Origin: Candidatus Falkowiibacteriota bacterium
GTDB lineage: Archaea > Iainarchaeota > Iainarchaeia > Iainarchaeales > GCA-2688035
Assembly (NCBI GenBank): GCA_017610485.1
Contig: JAFCBY010000053.1
Coordinates: 1 to 7,875 of the forward strand
DNA length: 7,875 nt
Direction: 5' to 3'
The translations under genes were made by a program, and so were the position numbers. The notes beneath the pieces were generated by a model. The model was not told the origin of the DNA. It worked only from the letters and a program-made list of their open reading frames with translations, and did not search any database. This document shows positions 1 through 6,571 of this stretch, in pieces. How positions within the stretch are numbered: the first letter of the stretch is position 1; every line of letters begins with the position of its first letter.

Positions 1-1317
1 AAAACAGGGGCAGTTGTCAAGGCCTTTGACGAAAAAGGCAGGCTTATTTCAGAGGAAACAAAGGTTTTTGACGGCAACACCCTAAACATACAAAATTGCC
101 TAAACAAAAACATTATTCAGGCAAGCCTGGGAGAGAACATGGAGCCCGTTAGAACAGTGTTCAAATGCGAGATATTGTTCCCTGAAACAAAAGAGGTTAA
201 GCTGCTGGCAGCAAACGCAAAAATAGAGAACGCCGTTACCGGAAAGGCGTTGCCGGCCGAGGACATCTACCTAAAAGTTGCCAACGGCGACGGAGACTAT
301 TCCGACCAACAAAACCAGAGCCGCCAAGAGTTTCTGAACAGGCACCCAAAACTTGCCTTTGAAGAAAGAGGCGGCAGCCTTCACCTGGTTGAAGGCGAAT
401 ACAGGGTTGAAGAAAATGTTGTAATTCCAAAAGGGCTTCACATAGTGTTTGAGCCAGGGGCAAAAATCATGCTTGGGCCAAAAAAGTCCATTGTCTCATA
501 CAGTGACTTGGACATTCTTGGGACAGAGGAAAAGCCAGTGGTTATTTCAAGGCTGGAAGAAACCCAGGCCTGTGGCGTAGTTGGCATAATAGGAGAAGGG
601 CAGGAGGGCAAGACAACCATCAGAAACCTGTTGCTGAATGGGGGGAGCGAGCACTTCATAAACGGCATATTCTTCTCAGGGCAACTCAGCGTTTACCACG
701 CAGACCTGGAGATTTTTGATTCAATGATTGAAGGAAGCGCAAGCGACGACGGCCTCAATGCCAAGTATGGGAATGTTCTTATTGACAGCACCGTGTTTAG
801 TGGAAACAAGGCAGACCAGGTAGACCTCGACTTTTGCGAGGGAATTGTGAAAAACAGCGAGTTTTCCATTGGAAAATCCCTCGAAAGCGAGGACGGGCTT
901 GACATAAGCGGCAGCAGGATTCTTGTGAAAGACTCTGTCTTCGAGGGAATGCAGGACAAGGGCATCTCAATCGGGGAAAAAAGCTGGCTTCTGGCCTACA
1001 GCAATGAGATTAGGGACAACAATTTGGGCGCGGCGGTGAAGGATGCTTCCAATGCGTTCTTTGTAAAGAACGGTTTTGAAGGAAACCTGATTGCTGTTTC
1101 AGCATACGAGAAAAAGCCGTTGTTCGGAGGCGCGCAGTTCTGGGTAAAGGAAAATGTATTTTTGGGAAACCGGCAAAGCTTTGAAACCGACAAAAAGTCA
1201 GGCTACAACCTTTTGCCTCTCTCAGAGGAAGAGTTTGGGGAGATGGAGCAGGCTGTCAGGGTGGAAAACCTTGAATTGCTTGAAGGCCTTCTGCCCCAAG
1301 GAGATGAAAGCAAATGA
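1..1317 (+). CDS. Right-handed parallel beta-helix protein, 5' end cut by window edge
   Basis: The frame is open from base 1, so the ATG at 139 is probably internal; 438 codons are visible and the true start lies upstream. The first ~130 visible residues look like a beta-rich, non-repetitive domain. From about residue 145 the protein becomes a run of short beta-strand turns with D/N/G-rich corners, typical of right-handed beta-helices (Pfam Beta_helix / NosD-like). Signs are HIVFEPGAKIML, then repeats such as GNVLIDSTVFSGN, CEGIVKNSEFSIG, SRILVKDSVFEGM and FWVKENVFLGN. Such proteins usually bind or cleave polysaccharides or act as surface adhesins; I see no recognisable catalytic triad. The last bases overlap the next gene's ATG (ATGA), which implies an operon and coupled translation with the VTC-domain protein. 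Related operons carry a CotH kinase in this place, and a CotH domain could sit at the unseen N-terminus, but nothing visible proves that. A signal peptide cannot be judged. The fold call is firm; the function is open. Confidence 0.85.
   Translation, partial: KTGAVVKAFDEKGRLISEETKVFDGNTLNIQNCLNKNIIQASLGENMEPVRTVFKCEILFPETKEVKLLAANAKIENAVTGKALPAEDIYLKVANGDGDYSDQQNQSRQEFLNRHPKLAFEERGGSLHLVEGEYRVEENVVIPKGLHIVFEPGAKIMLGPKKSIVSYSDLDILGTEEKPVVISRLEETQACGVVGIIGEGQEGKTTIRNLLLNGGSEHFINGIFFSGQLSVYHADLEIFDSMIEGSASDDGLNAKYGNVLIDSTVFSGNKADQVDLDFCEGIVKNSEFSIGKSLESEDGLDISGSRILVKDSVFEGMQDKGISIGEKSWLLAYSNEIRDNNLGAAVKDASNAFFVKNGFEGNLIAVSAYEKKPLFGGAQFWVKENVFLGNRQSFETDKKSGYNLLPLSEEEFGEMEQAVRVENLELLEGLLPQGDESK
1298..1306 (+). 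promoter_or_regulatory. Shine-Dalgarno-like site for the VTC-domain gene
   Basis: AAGGAGATG lies inside the end of the preceding gene. Its GGAG core ends 10 bases before the ATG at 1314. It supports that ATG as the start despite the 4-base overlap with the upstream stop, and it fits coupled translation. Confidence 0.6.
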
Positions 1318-2060
1318 GTGCAACGAAAATTGTTCAGGCTGTGGGCCGACCAGGGAGACAGGGAAACAGCCTCGAAGTAAAGAGGCTTGAGGCAAAGTAC
1401 TTCATCAGCCAGGCAGACTGCAGGGCAATGAGCACTGCTTTGGACAATGCCCTTGAAAGGGACAGCCACGACAAGGGAAAGGGATACTTCATCAGAAGCA
1501 TCTACTTTGACAGCCTGGAGAACAGGGCCTTTGAGGAAAAGATGGCAGGCATTGAGAAAAGGAAGAAGATCAGACTTAGATTGTACGATTTTGACTCCAA
1601 CAAGGTAAAGCTAGAGGTAAAAAGCAAGCTCAACAACAGCATTTTCAAGGAAAGCATGTGGATAAGCAAAAAGCACGCTAAGGAGCTTCAGGAAGGCAAT
1701 TACGAGGCCTTGCCAGGCTACGAAAATGCGCTTGCAAGGAAGGTTTACGCCGAATTCACGCATTATTGCTACAGCCCTGTTGTAGTTGTTGACTATGTAA
1801 GAGAGGCCTTTTTGTGGCCCTTCAACAATGTGAGAATTACCTTTGACCAGGGCATAAAGGCCAATTCGATAGATTTAAATATGTTTGATAGGGGAATTTT
1901 TATGAAGCCTTTGCTAGGCCAAAACCTGGCGGTTTTGGAGGTCAAATTCGACCATTTTCTGCCAGAATGGCTGAAATCGTTGATTAGAATGCGTTCCTGC
2001 AACAGTGCAATAAGCAAGTACTGTATTGGAAGGCTGGACAACAAGCAGGGCTGGATTTGA
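1314..2060 (+). CDS. VTC-domain protein, putative polyphosphate polymerase
   Basis: This 248-residue cytosolic protein matches the VTC domain (the catalytic tunnel domain of yeast Vtc4, which makes inorganic polyphosphate from ATP). Charged residues expected along the tunnel strands are visible: RLEAKYF (24-30), FIRSIYFDS (60-67), the paired basic strand IRLRLYDF (86-93, R87/R89), LEVKSK (100-105), DYVREAF (160-166, R163), VRITFD (173-178, R174), LEVKF (208-212, E209/K211) and SKY (234-236, K235). The length is normal for stand-alone prokaryotic VTC proteins. No SPX domain or membrane segment is present, unlike the eukaryotic VTC complex. The first ~20 residues precede the domain and are not conserved in any way I recognise. 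The ATG overlaps the previous stop and a DUF4956 gene follows 36 bases later, a neighbourhood known for this family. Polymerase activity is inferred from family membership; prokaryotic VTC proteins of this type may use another substrate. Confidence 0.88.
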   Translation: MSATKIVQAVGRPGRQGNSLEVKRLEAKYFISQADCRAMSTALDNALERDSHDKGKGYFIRSIYFDSLENRAFEEKMAGIEKRKKIRLRLYDFDSNKVKLEVKSKLNNSIFKESMWISKKHAKELQEGNYEALPGYENALARKVYAEFTHYCYSPVVVVDYVREAFLWPFNNVRITFDQGIKANSIDLNMFDRGIFMKPLLGQNLAVLEVKFDHFLPEWLKSLIRMRSCNSAISKYCIGRLDNKQGWI

Positions 2061-2096
2061 AGAAATTGGGAATTTGAAGGAAAAATTGGTGTTTGA

Positions 2097-2798
2097 ATGG
2101 CAGTAGATCAAATAACATTCCAAAAGCTTTTCGGAGACTTGCTTGCACAGCAGGCATACGGTTTGGGTGCCAGCATTACAATCGGGGCAATTGTCTTAAA
2201 CCTGCTTGTGTCATTCCTGCTTGCGGCACTCATCTACTGGGTCTACAGGAAGACCTACACAGGCGTAATGTACAACAAAAACTTTGCAATTACACTCATT
2301 ATGTCCGCCTTGATAACGACAGGCATAATGATGACCATTACAGGCAACCTTGCCCTATCATTGGGAATGGTTGGAGCCCTGTCAATAATCAGGTTTAGGA
2401 CAGCCATAAAGGACCCAAAGGATGTAACATTCCTGTTCTGGGCGGTCGCAATAGGCATAATGAACGGAGTTTCCTACTTCCAGCTCTCGGTTGTCCTGAC
2501 GGTATTCCTTGGGGCATTAATGGTGGTTGTCTCCAAGAGGATGCCATTGGTCAATTTGCCCTATATACTAATGATTAAGTATAAGGGCCTTGAGGATGAC
2601 GCACTCGAAGACATTCTTGAAAGCGAGTGCAACAGGTTCAAGGTAAGAAACACAAGCCTCTCCCAGGGAGACGGAGAAAAGACACTTGAAGTAAGGGTCA
2701 AGAAAGGAAGGGAAGACGCCTTGCTCAAAGAGGTTAACTCCCTGAAGGGTGTAAAAAGGGTTGTCCTGTTCTCACACGAAGGCGAGCTTGCAGAGTGA
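2097..2798 (+). CDS. DUF4956 family multi-pass membrane protein
   Basis: A 233-residue integral membrane protein. Hydrophobic segments lie at about 26-49, 62-82, 84-98, 109-124 and 127-146. The family signature is clear: the stretch SLGMVGALSIIRFRTAIKDP (88-107) followed by KDVTFLFWAVAIG. After KRMP (147-150) comes a soluble C-terminal domain of ~80 residues with a beta-alpha-beta pattern (LPYILMIKYKG, EDDALEDILES, EKTLEVRVKKG, REDALLKEVNS, VKRVVLFSHE), probably a ferredoxin-like or ACT-like fold facing the cytoplasm. Function is not established. DUF4956 genes travel with VTC and CotH genes, so a role as membrane partner, channel or sensor for the VTC product is a reasonable guess. The ATG at 2097 has GGTG at 2087-2090 as a possible weak ribosome site. 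All nine arginines are AGG or AGA, the local norm. The gene ends the operon at an oligo-T region. Confidence 0.88.
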   Translation: MAVDQITFQKLFGDLLAQQAYGLGASITIGAIVLNLLVSFLLAALIYWVYRKTYTGVMYNKNFAITLIMSALITTGIMMTITGNLALSLGMVGALSIIRFRTAIKDPKDVTFLFWAVAIGIMNGVSYFQLSVVLTVFLGALMVVVSKRMPLVNLPYILMIKYKGLEDDALEDILESECNRFKVRNTSLSQGDGEKTLEVRVKKGREDALLKEVNSLKGVKRVVLFSHEGELAE

Positions 2799-2806
2799 AA
2801 AAAAAA
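2798..2806 (-). terminator. Oligo-T terminator of the minus-strand beta-helix gene A
   Basis: A run of nine A on the plus strand reads as nine T in the minus-strand transcript, about 16 bases past the stop of gene A. Its first base overlaps the last base of the DUF4956 stop codon, so the two convergent units share one compact bidirectional terminator. Confidence 0.55.
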
Positions 2807-2810
2807 CCGC

Positions 2811-2820
2811 TATTTTTTAA
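2811..2820 (+). terminator. Oligo-T terminator of the plus-strand operon
   Basis: TATTTTTTAA starts 12 bases after the DUF4956 stop and has six consecutive T with no preceding hairpin, the form expected of an intrinsic archaeal terminator. It lies in the 23-base gap between convergent genes. Confidence 0.55.
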
Positions 2821-2821
2821 G

Positions 2822-4678
2822 TTAGGGGCAGCCTTCACCAGACTTCCAGGCAGCAATCCTGCCAATCAGGTAAGGCATTGTCAAACTGCCTGCCTCCCAC
2901 TGCGAGATGTAATTCAACAATGCATCTGTATCAACACAGGTTGCGCCCTCAAACTCGAAGGCACCGATGTCCCAAGCAGAACCTGGTGGCCTTACCTTGC
3001 CCTCAAGGTCTTTTCTTATGTCAATTCCATACAAATCATAAAAAGTATCATAAACCCCTGACTCAATCCCTGCGTCTATTGCAGAGCTTCCTGATTGTAA
3101 AGAAAAGTCACTGTTTGAAGCATTTACAAAGAGAGGATCTGCTTCTATGTTATTCTGAGCAGCTTCTGTTAGACTTTCAAATGTCTCTAAATTGCCTGTC
3201 AAATCACCCCATTGAATACGAACATCTCCTTCTTCGATTTCCTGACTAAAAAAATTATTATAGAAAAGAGAATTTGGTGATCTTGTTCTCGTTTCCATAA
3301 ATATGTGACGTGCCTCTGGTTGCGTAACTTCAGAAATGATATTATTCATTATATAAAACGCGCCAGATGAAGGCGTATATATTCCCGCATCTACGTTGTA
3401 AATAGTATTGCCAATAACATATCTATTGACACCACCCCACAAAGACAAGGCTGCGTTAGCCCAAGGATTATTTGGATTCCAAGTGCTATAGTCTTTTTGC
3501 CAGATATTATATATGAGATTCCCAATGAAATAGGATTCTTGACCAGGACTAGACACACTGTTACTGCCAGTAACAATCCCTCCACTGATATTGTGTATGC
3601 GATTAAACAAAAACCACACTCGCTCTGGACCATATTGAAATCCCATTCCATAGCCAGTACGATATCCTCCCTGGCCACTTACATGATTTTCTGATACGAT
3701 AATATCACTGCTTCCTTTTATTCCGATAAAACTTTGTAAATTAGGCAAATTCGAATTAGTATTCCTGCCCATGTAAATATGATGTGCTAACAAATTGTTA
3801 CCACTTGGACCAGCTCCTGTTAACTGGATTCCGTTTCCTCCATTATGGTATATTGTGTTGTCAATAATCCATAGATTCTTAACATAAGAGCCTATCCCAA
3901 CACCATGAACATCAGGATCCCCTTCAGTTGCATCCCACGGTCCATTGCCATGTATATGAACATTGTATATAATTACACTATCAATCCAATTATCGTGGAC
4001 CCAACTCGCTATACCCATACCACCCCCACTCATACTGCCTGTGACTTCAGAATTACGAAGAGCGATATGTCCAACCGTAGTATCAGTATCGGGATTGATA
4101 CGATATGAATAAAGACTCAGATTTTCTATAATCACATAACTTGCATCACGTTGAAAACCAGTCTGAGCACTCACTCCAATACGAACTAAATTACTGGATG
4201 ATAGGCCACGAAAAAATACCGGCCGTAGTGCTGTTCCAAACCCATCCAATCGTAAATTGGGTCCGGAAGTATGCTGATAAGGTCCGCCATGTATTTCTAC
4301 AATGCTTCCTTCTGGAACTCCACGCGGGATGGTCTGCCTCGGAAGTAAAACACTACCATATGTATTTCCGCTATCAGTAGCATTAGGGTGAGTATTATCA
4401 ACATAATGCGTGTAATAACCCCCTTCCGGATTCTGAGTATAATTCAAATCAGGATTCCTATTTGCATTAACATCATACATCCTGTAAGATTCCTCAATCC
4501 CAAAATCAGGCTTTGGTATGCCAATTGGAGGCACCCACTCGCACTGGCTTGAGGGATTGCATTCGAAGCCAGGGCCTCTTGGCAAGCATTCCGCATTTGT
4601 GGTGCATGCTTGGGCAAAGGCAGATACTGCCAAAAAAATCGCAAGAAGTGGAACCAGCAAACAAATAAACCTAGTCAT
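2822..4678 (-). CDS. Secreted beta-helix surface protein A (mosaic)
   Basis: 618 residues, exported. The signal peptide is residues 1-22, with a hydrophobic core and AFA|Q as the likely cleavage site. A four-Cys segment follows (C25, C31, C40, C46; CxxNxxC...GPGFEC...QCEW). Next is a lead-in (47-135) with PPIGIPKP, YYTHYVDNTHPNAT, PRQTIPRG and a VEIHGGPY motif (127-134), as seen in bacterial and archaeal right-handed beta-helix proteins. The beta-helix spans about 130-530, including GMGFQY (344-349) and RVWFLFN (353-359). It closes with SSAIDAG (531-537) and the RPPGSAWDIGAFEF block (563-576). The tail (581-618) is a Cys-bracketed two-helix module. No membrane anchor or archaeosortase signal is present. 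The N- and C-flanks use AGR arginine codons (8 of 8), while the core between residues 119 and 487 uses mostly CGN (13 of 17), unlike the neighbours. The protein is a paralogue of gene B upstream. It has its own TATA promoter and a weak AGGAT ribosome site. Polysaccharide binding, lyase activity or adhesion are all possible; no active site was identified. Confidence 0.88.
   Translation of the reverse strand: MTRFICLLVPLLAIFLAVSAFAQACTTNAECLPRGPGFECNPSSQCEWVPPIGIPKPDFGIEESYRMYDVNANRNPDLNYTQNPEGGYYTHYVDNTHPNATDSGNTYGSVLLPRQTIPRGVPEGSIVEIHGGPYQHTSGPNLRLDGFGTALRPVFFRGLSSSNLVRIGVSAQTGFQRDASYVIIENLSLYSYRINPDTDTTVGHIALRNSEVTGSMSGGGMGIASWVHDNWIDSVIIYNVHIHGNGPWDATEGDPDVHGVGIGSYVKNLWIIDNTIYHNGGNGIQLTGAGPSGNNLLAHHIYMGRNTNSNLPNLQSFIGIKGSSDIIVSENHVSGQGGYRTGYGMGFQYGPERVWFLFNRIHNISGGIVTGSNSVSSPGQESYFIGNLIYNIWQKDYSTWNPNNPWANAALSLWGGVNRYVIGNTIYNVDAGIYTPSSGAFYIMNNIISEVTQPEARHIFMETRTRSPNSLFYNNFFSQEIEEGDVRIQWGDLTGNLETFESLTEAAQNNIEADPLFVNASNSDFSLQSGSSAIDAGIESGVYDTFYDLYGIDIRKDLEGKVRPPGSAWDIGAFEFEGATCVDTDALLNYISQWEAGSLTMPYLIGRIAAWKSGEGCP
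4389..4411. repeat. 23-bp segment identical between genes A and B (copy in A)
   Basis: Twenty-three consecutive bases encoding most of the THYVDNTHP motif are identical to 6270-6292 in gene B, including third codon positions. The flanking sequence is similar but not identical. It marks the conserved lead-in and would be a possible site for recombination between the paralogues. Confidence 0.7.
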
Positions 4679-4703
4679 TTGGAATTATCCTGTTTTGGGT
4701 TGT

Positions 4704-4715
4704 GTTTAGGTTGCT
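4704..4715. repeat. 12-bp direct repeat, copy 1 (start-site proximal)
   Basis: GTTTAGGTTGCT, identical to 4744-4755 and 40 bases from it start to start. In gene A's orientation (AGCAACCTAAAC) this copy lies about 20-31 bases past the TATA box, around the expected transcription start, where a bound protein could block initiation. Confidence 0.6.
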
Positions 4716-4734
4716 AATAGAAAGGGTTATTTGT

Positions 4735-4742
4735 TATATATA
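4735..4742 (-). promoter_or_regulatory. Archaeal TATA box of beta-helix gene A
   Basis: The minus strand reads CCTATATATAACAA, with the 8-base TATATATA centred near 4738. Initiation about 25 bases downstream would fall near 4712 and leave a 5' leader of about 34 bases before the ATG at 4678. That leader carries a weak AGGAT ribosome site (4691-4687). The box stands in the 84-base gap between genes B and A, so A can be transcribed separately from the ATPase-B unit. No bacterial -35 element is apparent. Confidence 0.6.
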
Positions 4743-4743
4743 G

Positions 4744-4755
4744 GTTTAGGTTGCT
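4744..4755. repeat. 12-bp direct repeat, copy 2 (upstream of TATA)
   Basis: GTTTAGGTTGCT, a perfect copy of 4704-4715. It ends one base upstream of the TATA box in gene A's direction, over the position where the TFB recognition element would be. The pair therefore brackets the core promoter. Confidence 0.6.
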
Positions 4756-4762
4756 TTTTTTT

Positions 4763-6571
4763 TTAGCATCCTGTTCCTGCCTTCCAGGAAGCAATTGTCG
4801 AAATTAGAGATGGCATTGTTTTATTCCCTTGCTCCCATTGAGTGATAAAATTTAAGAGCGCGGTTGTGTCTACGCAGGTACTGCCTTCAAATTCGTATGC
4901 GCCAATGTCCCATGCTGTTCCCTGTGGCCTTGGGTTTCCGTCAAAGTCTTTTCTGATATCCAGGCTCTCCAAACTGTTAAGGCTGTTGAACACGTCATAG
5001 TAGGTGTCCCAAAAAATCTGGTAAACATCGCTTTCAATGCCTGCATCAATTGCAGGACTTCCAACTTGCAATGAAAAATCGCCATTAGCAACATCAACAA
5101 AAAGAGGATTGGCTTCTACGCAACCATTACATTCTCCAGTTGCCTGCTGGAATTGAGATAAATCTAGGTACACACTGCTACCCCACCAGATTTCTCCACC
5201 TCCATTAAGAAGGTTATAACTCATATTAGAAATCGAAGCAGTTGGATAGTCTGGAGGAAAGGATATAGAGTAATCAGAAGCAGATATGACATTATTAATA
5301 ATATCTAGTTTTGATGTATAATAACCATTAGCAATACCAATTTCAGAATCATATATTGTATTTCCAATCAGCTTAGCTGGCTCAGGAGTATTAAGAGCAT
5401 TTAGGCTAAACCCAGTTTCAACATCATATATAACATTCCCTATAAAATAGAATTCCTCTCGACCTCCTCCAAGACCACTTGCAGAAACCACCCCTTTAAT
5501 TACATCATGAACTTCATTGAATAAGAACCACACTCTTTTCGGATTGTATTGAAATCCCATTCCTGTGCTTGTCGACCAAGATGTATCGATAACATTACTT
5601 ATATGGTTTTGCGAAAAGATAATATCTGAACCAGATTTAGCCCACACGCCCGATTGCCTTGTTCTATAGAAATTATTTCTGCCAATGTAAGTATAGTCAC
5701 TGCCGTAAACTTGTACACCTGAGCCACTTGTTTCATTCACAATATTATCGACAAACCAGATATATGAAGCCAATCTCCCTGTACTTAATCCATGAACATC
5801 TTCATCAATTTCAGAATTCACATCTCCAAAATCGTGAAGATAATTTGCATAAAGAACGACATTGTCAGCGCGATCATCAGGTGAGGGTTCTTCTGGATAT
5901 GACCCCTGCACCACCAATGTTGAACCATCAAACTCGCAGAATCGAATTGCAACCATATTCGTGCTTGCGTTTTCGAAATACTCGCCCATGACCCCGGCAG
6001 ATCTAGCGACCAAATTTTCGATAATTAGATAAGTCCCTTCTACACGCCATCTACGTGTGAAATAGGGTCTATCAGCCAAACTTACCCCGCGAACAAAAAC
6101 TGGGTGTTCTAAAGTGCCATGTCCAACAATGAAGATGGACCCACCAAAGTCATAAGTATAAGGTCCGCCGTGTACCTCAACCACACTTCCTGTAACCAAA
6201 TTCCTTGGAATTGTGTTCCTCGGTATACTCGCAGTACCATAAGAATTGTCAGAATTCGTAGCACTAGGATGAGTATTATCAACATAATGCGTATAAAACC
6301 CACCCTCAGCATTCTCAGTATAAACCAAATCCGGATTCCGATTAGCAACATCATCATACATCCTATATGTCTCTTCAATCCCAAACTCCGGTTTTGGTAT
6401 TCCGATTGGAGGCATCCACTCGCATTGCCCTGAAACGCACTCAAAGCCAGGACCCCTAAGTTCACAGTTTGCATTTGATTCACATGACTGGGCAAACGCA
6501 GGCAAAGCCAAGGTAATTGCGAAAAACAGAACCAGAAAAATCCTTTTTCCCAACTTAAACACCCCCGTCAT
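4763..6571 (-). CDS. Secreted beta-helix surface protein B
   Basis: 602 residues from the ATG at 6571. The layout is the same as in protein A: a signal peptide (cleavage near AFA|Q, 25-28), a four-Cys segment (C30, C36, C45, C50), and a lead-in with PPIGIPKP, THYVDNTHPSAT, PRNTIPRN and VVEVHGGPY (130-138). The beta-helix core has GMGFQY (337-342) and RVWFLFN (346-352). It closes with SPAIDAG (505-511) and RPQGTAWDIGAYEF (548-561), and the Cys-bracketed helical tail is 566-602. Unlike A, the core holds three extra Cys (C212, and C481/C484 in CNGC) and about nine extra residues before LDIRKD (residues 525-536 region). The start is uncertain. The ATG overlaps the ATPase gene by 17 bases and lacks a ribosome site, whereas a TTG at 6553, one base past the ATPase stop, has GGGGGTG six bases upstream and gives a signal peptide that lines up with A. 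An ATG at 6613 is further upstream but adds an unlikely N-terminus. Core arginine codons are mixed (6 CGN of 14). Ligand and activity are unknown. Confidence 0.86.
   Translation of the reverse strand: MTGVFKLGKRIFLVLFFAITLALPAFAQSCESNANCELRGPGFECVSGQCEWMPPIGIPKPEFGIEETYRMYDDVANRNPDLVYTENAEGGFYTHYVDNTHPSATNSDNSYGTASIPRNTIPRNLVTGSVVEVHGGPYTYDFGGSIFIVGHGTLEHPVFVRGVSLADRPYFTRRWRVEGTYLIIENLVARSAGVMGEYFENASTNMVAIRFCEFDGSTLVVQGSYPEEPSPDDRADNVVLYANYLHDFGDVNSEIDEDVHGLSTGRLASYIWFVDNIVNETSGSGVQVYGSDYTYIGRNNFYRTRQSGVWAKSGSDIIFSQNHISNVIDTSWSTSTGMGFQYNPKRVWFLFNEVHDVIKGVVSASGLGGGREEFYFIGNVIYDVETGFSLNALNTPEPAKLIGNTIYDSEIGIANGYYTSKLDIINNVISASDYSISFPPDYPTASISNMSYNLLNGGGEIWWGSSVYLDLSQFQQATGECNGCVEANPLFVDVANGDFSLQVGSPAIDAGIESDVYQIFWDTYYDVFNSLNSLESLDIRKDFDGNPRPQGTAWDIGAYEFEGSTCVDTTALLNFITQWEQGNKTMPSLISTIASWKAGTGC
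6270..6292. repeat. 23-bp segment identical between genes A and B (copy in B)
   Basis: Partner of 4389-4411 at the equivalent codons of gene B, in the same orientation and about 1.88 kb away. Recombination between the two copies would delete or exchange the beta-helix cores while keeping the reading frame. Confidence 0.7.

Noticed and set aside
139..141. ATG at 139 as the start of the first gene
   Set aside because: The same frame is open and protein-like all the way to base 1 and there is no ribosome site in front of the ATG, so the gene most likely begins upstream of the window.
2822..2938. C-terminal tail as a true dockerin domain
   Set aside because: The tail is only one helix-turn-helix unit of about 38 residues and lacks the DxNxDG calcium loops that define dockerins.
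2878..3249. Plus-strand open frames inside the beta-helix genes (for example 2878-3249 and 5659-5991)
   Set aside because: They are antisense to well-supported coding sequence, have low-complexity translations and no recognisable domains or ribosome sites.
4595..4678. Lipobox and lipoprotein anchoring of protein A at C25
   Set aside because: The residues before the Cys are AFAQA, not the L-x-G/A-type lipobox, and the equivalent Cys in protein B follows FAQS. The AFA motif in both fits signal peptidase I cleavage, and the Cys belongs to the four-Cys segment.
4755..4764. Run of ten T on the plus strand as a terminator
   Set aside because: It lies just past the stop of a minus-strand gene, where the transcript would carry A, not T; no plus-strand gene leads into it. 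Gene B therefore has no clear terminator here and may read through into gene A.
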